From Branchipolynoe longqiensis (taxonomy: Eukaryota > Annelida > Polychaeta > Phyllodocida > Polynoidae): a DNA stretch of 64,000 nt. The stretch is taken from the NCBI GenBank assembly GCA_030323885.1, contig CM059187.1, positions 129,772,424 to 129,836,423 of the forward strand, in the 5' to 3' direction. Position 1 is the first letter of the stretch. The number at the start of each line of letters is the position of its first letter. Of this stretch, positions 52,593 through 63,228 are shown in pieces. The notes beneath the pieces were generated by a model. That model did no database searches and had not been told where the DNA came from. It worked only from the letters and a program-made list of their open reading frames with translations. The position numbers and the translations under genes were made by a program.

Positions 52593-52943
52593 AAGCCACC
52601 AAACATACTTTTATCACCTGGCTCGTGTAGCTAGGGTTTAGCAGTGATTCGGGCTTTCACCTGCCATCTAACAGCTCATTCGACTAATTTGTAAGATTAT
52701 AATTATTATTATTATTATGCTGAGTTTGATATATTATTATTATTATTTATTATTATTATTATTAGTAGTATTATTTCATCCTCCTCTTTATCATTATTAT
52801 TATTATTATTATTATAAATATTATTATAATAAATATGTGTTTCTTTATTCCAGCCACATTTGAACATTTATTTGTCACCTGTTCATAGATTGTACGCACA
52901 ATGAACCCCATCTTCTAATCTGCTGATATTTTCTCTTTCTCAG
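52593..52943. repeat. Intronic spacer with (ATT)n
   Basis: 52695-52820 is rich in ATT/TTATTA repeats, ending about 120 bases before the next exon. Confidence 0.75.
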
Positions 52944-53098
52944 ATTGCCGAAATTTATTACGGCAAATAATAGAACCTAACCCGGCCTTGAGAGTCCCCC
53001 TACAAGAGGTCCAGCAACATCTGTGGGTCTCCAAGAACGGGAAGTATCCTTTCCATCCATACATGCCCCCTCCAAAAGACAAAATAATGCGGCAACAG
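52944..53098 (+). CDS. Ser/Thr protein kinase, exon with subdomain XI
   Basis: Acceptor TTTCTCTTTCTCAG; donor GTAAGT; phases 1 in and 0 out. The joined codon gives Asp. The sequence CRNLLRQIIEPNPALRVPLQ, EVQQHLWV is the end of a kinase domain: the Arg of the E-P-x-x-x-R motif is the conserved subdomain XI arginine, and HLWV matches the usual H-x-W-(I/V/L) ending. A linker follows (SKNGKYPFHPYMPPPKDKIM). Confidence 0.9.
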
Positions 53099-54104
53099 GT
53101 AAGTCTAGACACAGAGCTTTTACCATTATTTAATCTTTTTATCCGTGTACACCTTGGTTAGAGCTCTAGATTGGTTCATAAAAAATGCAGCACTATATGA
53201 ATCCGTGTTATATTGGTTCATTATACCACAGCATGAAGAGATGTGCACCATTTAAAAATATTTTAGATGAACATAGGTGTAATATATTCCGATAAAACGC
53301 ATTGGTGTGGAATGCAGATAGTCTATAATGGAGTACAAAAGGTCTATTAATGTAAATGGTATATAGTGCCAGGTGCATGAATGTATTCATGTAGTTGCTG
53401 GTGGTTCTTTACTAGTGGTCAATAGTCATTGTGTATTAGGTAGATAGTGTGAAGGAGGCAGTAGAGATAATGTGTAAGGAGCCTCAAGAGCTCTACTCAC
53501 TACCCCCTCCCCCCAACTGTTAGTCACGGATCACCACACACACAGCTCAGGCAGGTGGTGGCCAAGCAGCCACACCACATGGTGGTGGTGGGCAGATCAC
53601 AGTAGCCATGTTGACACAAGAATGCTTACTGTTCATTGGTGGAACTATAAATGCTTGTTGCTCATTGGAGATAATGGTCAGGTGGTATGCCATACCAGAT
53701 CCATGTACCACTATATAATAATAAACCTGAGGGTACAAGCTCTCACTCTACTTTCATTCTTTATACTGTTCCTTTCTCTTCTTGCCTGTATTGATTATAT
53801 ATATATATAACTTAGTAGTTGTAACACCGAACATGATTTTTAAAGATGTAGTTAAAACCTGGTCCGATGAAAACATAAAATTTTCAAAACCAAAACAATT
53901 ACCTAGATTTGAACCTACATACCCAACTTACCCAACCTACAGACCAGCTGGTCTGGGAAAAGTGGTACTCTTGAACCAGGTTGAAAATGTTGAAAATGTT
54001 GAAAATGTTGAGATGTTTGGATGACTCCCCATTCACCCCCCCCCCCCCCACCTCTGTAAGGAAAGGGTGCTGATTGTTGATGACGGCTTGTCTTGTCTCC
54101 TCAG
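53099..54104 (+). other. 1.0-kb intron of the kinase gene
   Basis: GTAAGT donor and TTGTCTCCTCAG acceptor. TATATA at about 53800; a scrap of repeat R-D at 53855-53915; TTGAAAATG tandem words at 53971-54012; poly-C at 54038-54049. Confidence 0.8.
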
Positions 54105-54234
54105 GCGGTGGGGGAGCTGGCTATCATGATGAGCATGAAGCGACAACTGGTGCTGGAAACCGTGAATGAGAACCGAGCGGACGAGCTCTCAGCCATGTAC
54201 AACATGCTCATCGATGAAAAGAAAAAAGCTGCAG
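54105..54234 (+). CDS. Ser/Thr protein kinase, exon with UBA-like segment
   Basis: Phase 0 in, 1 out; donor GTTAGA. It reads AVGELAIMMSMKRQLVLETV, NENRADELSAMYNMLIDEKK. The pattern V...(V/N)xNR(A)xxxxAxYxxLxxxK resembles the UBA-like region after the kinase domain in AMPK-related kinases and HUNK (where an N-R-A-x4-A-I-Y-x-L-L core is present). This is the main reason for the HUNK-like call. Confidence 0.85.
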
Positions 54235-54578
54235 GTTAGAACGCTTATACTGGCCCTCCCCCCTTCCCCACTCCCCCTTCTCCCCCTCCCCTCCATCATC
54301 CACTCCCATCCCCTCTTTGTCATCTACTACTGTCGTTATCTTATGTTCATATTTTTATTTCCTAAAAAAAAAAAAAAAGAGGAGAAAAAAGAACAACAAA
54401 AATTACTCCTTCCCCTCTCCCCCTCCAAAAAAAGAAGCAAGAACCCCCCCACCCAATATCCCCAAACCCCAGCAACAACGAAACTTGTAGGTCAGTATCA
54501 AAAGAAGACAATATCAATAAGAAAAAAAAAGAAAGAGAATTGTGAATATATACTTGAATTCCTTGATCTTTTTCGTAG
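54235..54578 (+). other. 344-bp intron of the kinase gene
   Basis: C-rich start, poly-A at 54364-54377, acceptor CTTTTTCGTAG. No other feature. Confidence 0.75.
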
Positions 54579-54638
54579 AGAAAAATCATCAAACAGAAGA
54601 AGTGTTTGATTCGGATTCAGATGAAGGTGACTTGGCAG
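54579..54638 (+). CDS. Ser/Thr protein kinase, short acidic exon
   Basis: Phase 1 in and 1 out, donor GTAAGG. It reads EKNHQTEEVFDSDSDEGDLA, an acidic Ser/Asp stretch typical of kinase tails and possibly a casein-kinase-2-type site. It fits the phases exactly, which supports it despite its size. The coding sequence must continue downstream. Confidence 0.72.
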
Positions 54639-56132
54639 GTAAGGTGATAGGATAGTTTGGCCGAACTGCATCGCTGAGGCTATATAGCAGCAGCCTACGA
54701 AAAGGTGGATTTTCACACAAGTTGTTAAAAGAGTCTAAAACAAGAAAAAGAAGTCGCCTTTTCTTGTGCGCATGAACTATATGCGATTGCATTGAACCAG
54801 ACAACTAGACGCTATAGCGCATGGGCATAAGAAAAGTGGATTTTCGCGCCGTTCGATTGTAGGCTCAAGAAGTCACCTTTTCCTAGGCATGCGATCTATA
54901 AAGGGTACTGGAGTGTACATTTTTTCTTATGCATGTTTGATAAGGTCGATGATGATTGAATATCTAACCTGTTAACCTACTAAAAGAACGACCAGAACGG
55001 AACTCTCCGCTAGGTGCAAGTCACGATCCGTTGCCCACTTTACAAACATCACAATTCATAGCAAGATTGCTGATGTTTTGTACAAATTGTGAAGACAATT
55101 ATTGAATTTTTTTCGTTCGACGTCCTTCAGAGTATATGTGATGAGGAATTTGACGTGGATATTTTTGTGCAAATGAGTGAGAGATTGAAAAATTGATTTT
55201 GTCATTCGAGGAAGTTTGATTGTAATATAGTAGCAATTTTTAAATTATTATTTTTAAAATTATTATTCGTTTCAAAGTTTACGGTCTGACAGAGAGGTGT
55301 CGGTGCCCGAACCAAAGTGAAAACTGTGTTGCAATGTTCGAAAGGACCTGATAGCTTAATAGTAGGACGGTTGGAGTCAAGTACTTTTCCCGGAAGTATA
55401 ATTTAACCATTTTTATTGTTGATCCACCGTCATTGCCCTGATACCTTCGGCAATCTTTTATCGAGCCATTGCCTTAAGTCAGAAAAGTCTTAAAATTTCT
55501 TTTCCGTCAAATTTCCTTTCCAACCAAAATAATCTTATTCAATCTCATTATTATTTATGATTTATTATTACTATTATTATTACTCTAGATTTGTCTGAGG
55601 TTAACAGTTGTAGTTTTGGCGCAATTTTATTGCGAACCTAGAGGCTATCTTCCTTGCTTTGTTTCGTCCTAGATCCTGCTGCTATTTTCGTTATCATAAT
55701 CGGTTGTGCCTGGCGTTTTGTTGTGTGCAGTCTAAAGAATCCACTGTGGTCTCATTTTAAATCCTTCCCAGAGCTGGTGTCGTCTGGCATGTCAGTGCTC
55801 AGGACGACTTTGTGTGTTTTCTGACCAGCGGCTGGAAAAGGAGAGTGTGTGTAGCGAGGGGTATGATGGGATTTCTTTGCCAGATTTGCTAATGGACATA
55901 TGACATATGCATATATATCATATAAATAATCTATTCTCTATGTTTTGTGGCTGTTGTATGTCTTGTAATCCATCATATAGCTTCCGAAAGCCTAGTCCTC
56001 TATTCCCTGTCTTTGTGTCCTGGAAAAAACTTAGATGTTGCTAGGACGTAAAACCCCAACAATCTAAGCCCAGCAACAAGACAACCCTGTAGATAGATAT
56101 TCCATCCCAGACCCAATCACCACATTTCCTAC
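54639..56132. other. Non-coding; duplicated hairpin motif and a weak terminal-exon candidate
   Basis: 54695-54900 holds two tandem copies (about 135 bases apart) of AAAAGGTGGATTTTC...AGAAGTCGCCTTTTC, each self-complementary. At 55772 (acceptor TCCTTCCCAG) a frame in phase 1 runs 17 codons (ELVSSGMSVLRTTLCVF) to TGA at 55822-55824 and could be an alternative last exon. A SINE tail fragment is at 56027-56064. Confidence 0.35.
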
Positions 56133-56265
56133 CTTTGCGTAGCTGTAAAATCATCCATTCCCCAACCCTCCCTGCGTTCTTTATAAAACCAGACTTCCGG
56201 TTCACCCGGAAGTAAGCAGAAGCACCCACAATTCCCAGAAATTTGTAGTGCATGAAGTGAACCAT
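56133..56265 (-). CDS. Candidate first coding exon of a small minus-strand gene
   Basis: The ATG at 56263-56265 has a good context (GTGACATGG). The frame reads MVHFMHYKFLGIVGASAYFR, VNRKSGFIKNAGRVGEWMIL and ends at a donor-like CAAAG/GTAGGA after 44 codons. Upstream on the minus strand lie ATTGGC and YY1-like GACGGCCATCTT elements. ETS cores and a TATA-like word fall inside the frame, so it may instead be a promoter facing right. The protein is not recognised. Confidence 0.3.
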
Positions 56266-56375
56266 GTCACCGGTGATCCTTTAGTGGTGGTTTAGTACCA
56301 CAGACCATGTTTATGTAACTGTAGATTGAAGCCAATGTTAGGTGTGTCTTGTTTGTGTAAGATGGCCGTCTGGTG
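56180..56375. promoter_or_regulatory. Promoter-like motif cluster
   Basis: TTTATAAA at about 56181-56188, palindromic ETS pair ACTTCCGG...CCGGAAGT at 56194-56214, ZNF143/STAF-like ACAATTCCCAGAA just after, GCCAAT at about 56331 and YY1-like AAGATGGCCGTC at about 56360. Direction is ambiguous. Confidence 0.4.
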
Positions 56376-57609
56376 GTGCCAGTGTTTTCTCTTTTTGTTC
56401 TCCTTTTTCTTTTCTTTCCTGTAAATAAAAAGAAGAAGAAAAGGAAACACTGCTGTAAATTGTTGCGTACCTTCCTGGTAATCCCAAACCAAATTCCAAC
56501 CACCACCATGTGACTAACTAACAAGAAGCCAACACTTCTCTAGCGCAAGCAAATAACGAAGCGCCCCCCACCAGACTTCTCACTGTTTACTAGCAACCAA
56601 AACTAAAACCGGTTCGAAATATAATTGTCGCCAAAAACAGCCTAAAATAAGCAAGTAGCAGGACGGACGGTTTTATTTGGACCGCCAGCAAGGAACTTAT
56701 TCCTCTCAAAATTATTCACGGAAATTATAGGTGAATAGTTAGTGAAGAGACTTTCTGAAGGGTTTTAAATAAATATATATATATACATGGTTTATCTGGA
56801 AACCAGCTCCAACAGAAGCGTCACGTGTCTTAGGATATTGATAGCATGTGTTAATCAATTCAGAAAAAAATTATCCAAAAGGGATAAGAGTTAAACCTGG
56901 GAAAACAATGAATAAATAAATAAAATCTGGATGTAGCAGCCAGTGAACAACATGACCTTACATTTGAACACAAACGCGCACACTAAAAGTTATGCATTCT
57001 TTTTGGATTGCTTTGTCCTCTATGTACCAGATTCAAGTTATTAAATATCAGTATTGATATCTATAATCCTCAGATTGAATGCATCACATATATTGTGAAG
57101 GGGGCATTTAGGGAGGTTTAATTATTACAAGCAATAAAGTTGATTAATAGTTAAAGCAGTAGTTTAGCGATCATCTAGCGCTGGCCAGAACATGACGCTG
57201 CATATAGAGCTTCTTTATAAGTGTATATTCTTATTCCATTTGGAATAACACTATAGATGATCTTTGATACAATGTTTTTCAAAATGTTTCGAAAGTCATT
57301 GGCGTGACCTCAAGTGTTGATAGCATGTAAACCCCTAAATACTGGCTTTTGTTGTTAGTCATTGCCCATCTGCTGATAAGATAATGACAATTGCCTTTGT
57401 TGTTTGTTCAAAGTCTTTGCTTTGACTCAATGAGTATAAACCCCGCGACTTGTATGGGAAGCAGACACAATACGATACAATACAATAGGCTATCCCATTC
57501 AGTTTCAGTAATGTCATAAACACAGAGTACAAAGCCGCATCACCCCTAGCAGAGCAGGGTTATCATACAACTGTTAACCAGTTTTTTTAATTAGCCTGTC
57601 AATTGCATA
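56376..57609. other. Non-coding, AT-rich
   Basis: TATATA at about 56772. No exon with compatible phase, RNA gene or transposon end was found. Confidence 0.5.
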
Positions 57610-57984
57610 GTTGGCCCACTATTAACCCACAATTGGCCCACTCAACAGTGGGCCAATTGTGGGCCACAGTAACTGTTGGTTCACTGATAGGCCAGAATTG
57701 ACCCACCGTTGGCTCACCATTGGTTTACTGTTTGGCCACAATAGATCCTAGATTGGCTCACGGTTGGTCTACAATTGCTCACCTTTGGCCCAGAGTTGGG
57801 CCAGAGTTGGACCACATTTGACCCACAGTTGGGCCACAGTTGGCCCCCAGTTGACCCCCAGTTGACCCCCAGTTGACCCACATTTAATCCAGTTGGGCCA
57901 CAGAACTTCATCTCACAGTTGGCCCACAATTAGCTCCCATATGGCACACAGTTGACCCACAATTGGCTCACACTTGGCCCACAG
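57610..57984. repeat. TTGGCCCACAG-type minisatellite
   Basis: About thirty diverged 11-12 base units such as GTTGGCCCACA and GTTGACCCCCA. Confidence 0.85.
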
Positions 57985-58358
57985 TGTCCTGTATTGCTCT
58001 GAGACTGCGCTGTAGGTGCTAGAAGTTAGCAAATTCCCTGGAGTGAGTGGGGGAGTGGTGGAGGGTGGAGGGTGGAGGGAGGGTGGAGGGTGGAGGGAGG
58101 GTGGAGGGAGGGTGGAGGGAGGGCAATGGTCACTGCAGCAACTCATGCAGTATGCAAGTCGCAAATCATTAACTAGGCACCTGGGATTTTACACTAACCG
58201 AATGATAATAACAATAATCATCATCGTCATCATCATAGAGTAGGCATGATGCCCAGTGCATCCCCTTTCCCTGGGGATATGACTGCGTCACTGTCTCAAC
58301 TGTGAACACTCACACACCCACCACACGCATACACCACTAGCTACTCCCAAATGACCCC
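57985..58358. other. Non-coding; GGAGGGTGGAGG repeat at 58051-58123
   Basis: A short G-rich minisatellite, then unremarkable sequence with (ATC)n at 58218-58236. Confidence 0.65.
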
Positions 58359-59493
58359 TTAAGCCTGCATTCCATATACGCGTAATGCGTAATGCGAATG
58401 CGAATGCGACAAAAAATCGAAACGCCTTGAAACCTATGAGCTACATTCCATACACGCGTAATGCGTAATGCGAATGCGAATGTGCCAGAAATCCATTATC
58501 CCGATCGCTCCATGTAGCGATCAGTGCGTAATGCATAAAGGCAGTGCGAATAGAAAAGCATCAGTCGCATTTGTCCATTGATATAAGGTTGGAGGAGGCG
58601 ACTGATAATTACGGACAGCCGGGACAAGGTGGTGCGAACAGAAAAGCATCAGTCGCATTTGTCCATTGATATAAGGCTGGAGGAGGCGACTGATAATTAC
58701 GGACAGCCGGGACAAGGTGGTGCGAACGGAAAAGCATCAGTCGCATTTGTCCATTGATATAAGGCTGGAGGAGGCGACTGATAATTACAGTCTTCATGAG
58801 AAATATGAAGAATGGGACGGTGCAAACATGTAGGTTTATGCGGCGGACCTGTTAGGAAGCAGTCTTCAAGGTGGTGCGAATAGAAAATCATCAGTCGCAT
58901 TTGTCCATTGATATAAGGCTGGAGGAGGCGACTGATAATTACGGACAGCCGGGACAAGGTGGTGCGAACAGCAAAGCATCAGTCGCATTTCTCCATTGAT
59001 ATAAGGCTGGAGGAGGCGACTGATAATTACGGTCTTCATGAGAAATATGAAGAATGGGACGGTGCAAACATGGCTCCGTTTAGCTTGCTTTGAGGGATGT
59101 TAGGACCGTCCCAAATATGAAGACTGCTTCCTAACAGGTCCGCCGCATAAACCTACATGTTTGCACCGTCCCATTCTTCATATTTCTCATCGAAGACTGC
59201 TTTCTAACAGGTCCGCCGTATAAACCTACATGTTTGCACCGTCCCATTCTTCATATTTCTCATGAAGACTGCTTCCTAACAGGTCCGCCGCATAAACCTA
59301 CATGTTTGCCCCGTCCCATTCTTCATATTTCTCATTTCTGTGTTTCTGTGTGTGTGTACTTTTTATATACTTCACTGCATAACGCATAACGCAATACGCA
59401 ATACGCATTACGCGTATATGGAATGCTGGCATTCGCATAACGCATAACACATAATGCATTACGCATTACGCGAATATGGAATCCAGCCTTTAT
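58359..59493. mobile_element. Nested foldback element with internal repeats and their inverted copies
   Basis: Outer ends: AAGCCTGCATTCCATATACG against the reverse complement of 59470-59493. Inner ends of the same family: GCTACATTCCATACACGCG at about 58441 against TTACGCGTATATGGAATGC at about 59408. Both are followed inside by (GCGTAATGCGAAT)-type words. Core: five copies of an 88-base unit starting GTGCGAA(C/T)AG at 58544, 58632, 58720, 58874 and 58962; a 77-base segment at 58792-58868; a partial copy at 59034-59072; three inverted copies between 59116 and 59334. No transposase. Confidence 0.8.
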
Positions 59494-59847
59494 CCAACTG
59501 CTTGACCATCCACCCCTGGAGGCTTGACCAGCTGGGGACGGGCATAGACGGGTCAACTGGATATGAGCGTGGGCGTAGGGTGTGGGTGCAAGGGAAGGGG
59601 AAGGTGGAGGGGTAGGTGGGTGGGTGGGGGAGGGAGTGGCACTTCCATGACCGGTCACCACTTACATTTGGGGTGGGCCCATGCACGAGAGGAGGTCGCC
59701 ACTGATTTCACACCCGACTTCTCCAGGGTCAATCCTTTCTCCAGAGGGCTGTTCTCAGGCTCTCCAGGGTAGGACCTGCGATTTGACCGATTGCCTCACG
59801 GTCGACGCTTACCAAGGATGTCTTGGCGTGTGTATGTGGCATATGAT
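59494..59847 (+). CDS. Weak exon candidate ending about 59769
   Basis: A plus-strand frame open from 59563 to TAG at 59770 has a protein-like end: GHHLHLGWAHAREEVATDFT, PDFSRVNPFSRGLFSGSP. A donor-like GTAGGA at 59769 would leave in phase 2, matching the phase-2 entry of the candidate at 60433. The acceptor is not obvious. It could be part of the kinase C-terminal tail; low confidence. Confidence 0.2.
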
Positions 59848-60170
59848 TTGGTTGGTTGTTGGAGTTTTATGTCCTGGCAACATCTAAGGTCATATCAGGA
59901 CGGGTACCGACTTGTGACAGGGTGCACGCAATGCAACTTTATAGTGCTGCCCCACTGGGAGACCAGGTGGCCAGCACCATGACCCACTCAGTCCCATTAT
60001 ATCCTGACAATGAGCCAACCAGTCCTTGCACTATCCTAATAATGCTGAGTGCCTGGCTAGGAAGCGACAAGTATCAATTTTGTAAGTAATTTATTTGACT
60101 CGACCAGGAATTGAACTCTCGATGTCCGCACGGGAGGCCTGCACTCTACCGATTTGGCCACCTCGTCTGG
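59848..60170 (-). repeat. tRNA-derived SINE, family 1 copy
   Basis: Complete reverse copy from TTTTATGTCCTGGCAACATC to the head CTCTACCGATTTGGCCACCT. Confidence 0.92.
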
Positions 60171-60432
60171 TGTGTTATGCGCTATGTTAATAAGCAACCT
60201 GCCTCTTGCTATAACAGCTCGAAATGCTAACAGCTGTCTCATAATGTAACAGCTCCAAGAGCAGCCTGTTTTACAGTGCAACAGCATTCAACTAGTGCCT
60301 TGTCACTGAGCCAGATGTGATTGTTTGGATTGCCCACCAGGTACAAGCCATGGCTATTGCTATGCACTTGAAAGAGCCTAGTATAGAATATGGTACACAA
60401 GTACCGTTTTCTGTGCAGGATTTTATCTGTAG

Positions 60433-60585
60433 AACTATGCGCCTCATGAACCCTGGGCCTTCCTGTATGCCGCCTCCGGTCGCCCACCCTGGAGGAGCAG
60501 CAGGAGGCAGGAGCATTCTGAGCATGCTCCAGGGTTCTCGCACACTGTGTTGTGTGGTTGGTGGTTGGTGCTGGTGGTGGTTGTA
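60433..60585 (+). CDS. Weak exon candidate (possible terminal exon)
   Basis: Follows TTTTATCTGTAG. Entering in phase 2 it reads TMRLMNPGPSCMPPPVAHPG, GAAGGRSILSMLQGSRTLCC and stops at TAA inside the minisatellite. The Pro/Gly-rich composition fits a kinase tail but no motif proves it. Confidence 0.18.
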
Positions 60586-62095
60586 ATGGTGGTGGTGGCT
60601 GGTGGTGGTTATTTGTAGGTGGTGGCAGTTAGTGGTGATGAATGGTGGTGATGGCTGGTGGTGGTTAGTAGTGGTGGTGGTTAGTAGTGGTGGTAGTTAG
60701 TAGTGGTGGTGGTTGGTAGTGGTGGTGGTTAGTAGTGGCGGTGGTAGGTAGTGGTGGTGGTTAGTAGTGGTGGTGGTTAGTGGTGGTGGTGGTTAGTAGT
60801 GGTGGTGGTTAGTAGTGGTGGTGGTTGGTACTGGTGGTGGTTAGTAGTGGTGGTGTTTAGTAGTGGTGGTGGTTAGTAGTGGTGGTGGTTGGTACTGGCC
60901 GTGGTTGGTAGTGGTGGTGGTTAGTAGTGGTGGTGATTGGTAGTGGTGGTCGTTAGTAGTGGTGGTGGTTGGTTGTGGTGGTGGTTAGTAGAGGTGGTGG
61001 TTGGTAGTGGTTTTGGTTGGTAGTGGTGGTGGTTGGTAGTGGCAGTGGTTGGTAGTGGCGGTAGTTGGTAGTGGTGGTTGGTACTGGTGGTGGTTGGTAG
61101 TGGTGGTGGTTGGTAGTGGTGTTGGTTGGTAGTGGTGGTGGTTGGTAGTGGTGATGGTTGGTAGTGGTGGTGGTGGTTGGTGGTGGTGGTAGTTTGGTAG
61201 TGGTGGTGGTTGGTAGTTGTGGTGGTTGGTAGTGGCAGTGGTTGGTAGTGGTGGTGATTGGTAGTGGTGGTGGTTGGTACTGGTGGTGGTTGGTAGTGGT
61301 GGTGGTTGTCAGTGGTGGTGGTTGGTAGTTGCGGTGATTAGTAGTGGTGGTGGTTAGTAGTGGTGGTGGTTGGTACTGGCCGTGGTTGGTAGTGGTGGTG
61401 GTTAGTACTGGTGGTGATTGGTAGTGGTGGTGGTTGGTAGTGGTGGTGGTTGGTAGTGGTGGTGGTTGGAATTGGTGGTGGTTGGTAGTGGTGGTGGTTG
61501 GTAGTGGCGGTAGTTGGTAGTGGGGGTGGTTGGTAGTGGTGGTGGTTGGTAGTGGTGGTGGTTGGTAGTGGTGGTGGTTGGTAGTGGTGGTGGTTGGTAG
61601 TGGTGGTGGTTAGTAGTGGTGGTGGTTGGTACTGGCGGTGGTTGGTAGTGGTGGTGGTTGGTAGTGGTGGTGGTTGGTAGTGGGAGTGGTTGGTAGTGGG
61701 GGTGGTTGGTAGTGGTAGTGGTTTGGTAGTGGTGGTGGTTGGTAGTGGTGGTGGTTGGTAGTGGTGGTGGTAATGGGGGTGGTAATGGTGGTAGTGATGG
61801 TTGTTAATGGTGCAGGTTGTTAGTGGTTGTTGTCATGGTGGTAGTACTGGTGGTTGTTACTGTTAGTGGTGGTTGTTAGAAGTGCTAGTAGTGCTGTTAG
61901 TTAGTGGTGGTGATGGTCATGGTCCTAGTTATGGTGGTTAGTGGTGGTGGTTGTTAGTGGTGGTGGTCATGCTGGTAGTACTGGTGGTTAGTGGTGGTGG
62001 TTGTTAGTGGTGCTAGTAGTGGTGGTTAGTGGTGGTGGTTGTTAGTGGTGCTAGTGGTAGTAGTAATGATTGTTAGTGGTGGTGATGGTCTTGAA
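60545..62095. repeat. 16-bp GTTGGTAGTGGTGGTG minisatellite, about 1.5 kb
   Basis: Many tens of imperfect units with G/T-only composition and single-base variants (GTTAGTAGTGGTGGTG and others); the order loosens after about 61780 into GTGGTT words. Confidence 0.94.
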
Positions 62096-62403
62096 GTCCT
62101 CGTGCTTCAAGGTGACCTTGGCTTTCTTCACACATAATACCATGCTTGCCCCTGGTTCTATGGGTCTCGGGTGTGTGAGGTGTGGGAGGGGGGGAGGTGT
62201 GCGTTGGGCACCTCCAGGGTGTATCGTGTCCTACTCAACCCTGGGAGGCACTTAGCGCGACTCAGGTTAAAGGACTAATGCACCGACATGCATAGAAACT
62301 AATCTCCAGCACCATCTCCATCAACGGCGAGGGCTGCGCTTTGCGTAGTGTCCTTATCTGTAGAGGTGTGCATTGCTCTTTATTCTATCCACATTGATTA
62401 CAC
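62096..62403. other. Non-coding spacer
   Basis: A short minus-strand open stretch (CVKKAKVTLKHEDFKTIT) at 62095-62150 has no splice support. Nothing else. Confidence 0.45.
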
Positions 62404-62696
62404 AGGGACGGGATGCGGTGGTCGAATTTGAAAAACACAGGCTTAGCCGAGTCAAACCAATGACTTTTGACATTGATACTTGTCGCCAACTAGCCTGGCG
62501 CTCAGCATTAATAGGATAGGACAAGGACTGGTTTGCACAATATCAGGATAATTGGACTGTGTTGGCAGCCTGGTTTCCCAGTGGGGCAGCACTATAAAGT
62601 CACCATGAGTGCACACTGTCACAAGTCGGTACCCTTCCTGATATGGCCTTAGATGTTGCTACAACGTAAAACAAACTAACCCCAACCCAACCCACC
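62404..62696 (+). repeat. tRNA-derived SINE, family 1 copy (head partly deleted)
   Basis: The head GGGATGCGGTGGTCGAATTT lacks the region between the A and B boxes; the body and tail are complete. Confidence 0.88.
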
Positions 62697-62967
62697 CATT
62701 GATTTCGCAAACAGTTCTCAAGGCTCAGTCCATTGCGATTACTGCAATCGATTCGTGTTAGATCTGTCTATCTGGTCACCATTTGTTGAATGGACCTTAC
62801 TGTTGAATGGACTTTCCAATGGACCTTCCAATCATTAAAAGGTGAACAGATAACAGTTAATCCGACTCACTGTTTATGCCTGCTTGTTCTGTTTGATTGG
62901 GTTTATGTCCCAGCAACGTTTAAGGTCATATAAGGAGGTGTTACACCTAAGGCTCGCCTTTTCTAGA
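62697..62967. other. Spacer with reverse SINE tail fragment (62891-62940)
   Basis: TGTTGAATGGACCTT-type words repeat at 62783-62832. The tail fragment reads GTTTATGTCCCAGCAACGTT. Confidence 0.6.
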
Positions 62968-63228
62968 AGGGCATGAGTGGCCGAGTTGATAAGACCAGTC
63001 GAGTCAAACCAATGACTTACAAAATTGATACTTGTCACTACCTAGCCTGGATTATTAGGATAGGGCAAGGACTGGTAAGCTCAGTTTCAAGATAATATGA
63101 CTGATTGGGAAATGAGGCCATGGCCCTGACAACCTGGTCTCCCTGTTGGCCATGAGTTTGCACTGTCACAAGTCAGTACCCGTCCTTCTATGACCTTAGA
63201 TATTTACAGGGCGCAAAACCCGAATTAA
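62968..63228 (+). repeat. tRNA-derived SINE, family 1 copy (head shortened)
   Basis: GGGCATGAGTGGCCGAGTTG, then CGAGTCAAACCAATGACTTA, the body and the tail CTTAGATATTTACAGGGCGC. Confidence 0.87.

Larger units (their letters stand above)
40028..52943 (+). other. 12.9-kb intron of the kinase gene
   Basis: It lies between a GTAAGA donor and a TTTCTCTTTCTCAG acceptor. It holds a chimeric SINE, two minisatellites, two SINE copies, a foldback element, a LINE fragment, a complete Ngaro-type retrotransposon on the sense strand, a pogo-like MITE and two further SINE copies. These are annotated separately. Confidence 0.8.

Noticed and set aside
62095..62150. Minus-strand stretch CVKKAKVTLKHEDFKTIT
   Set aside because: Too short, no splice signals, and it runs into the minisatellite.
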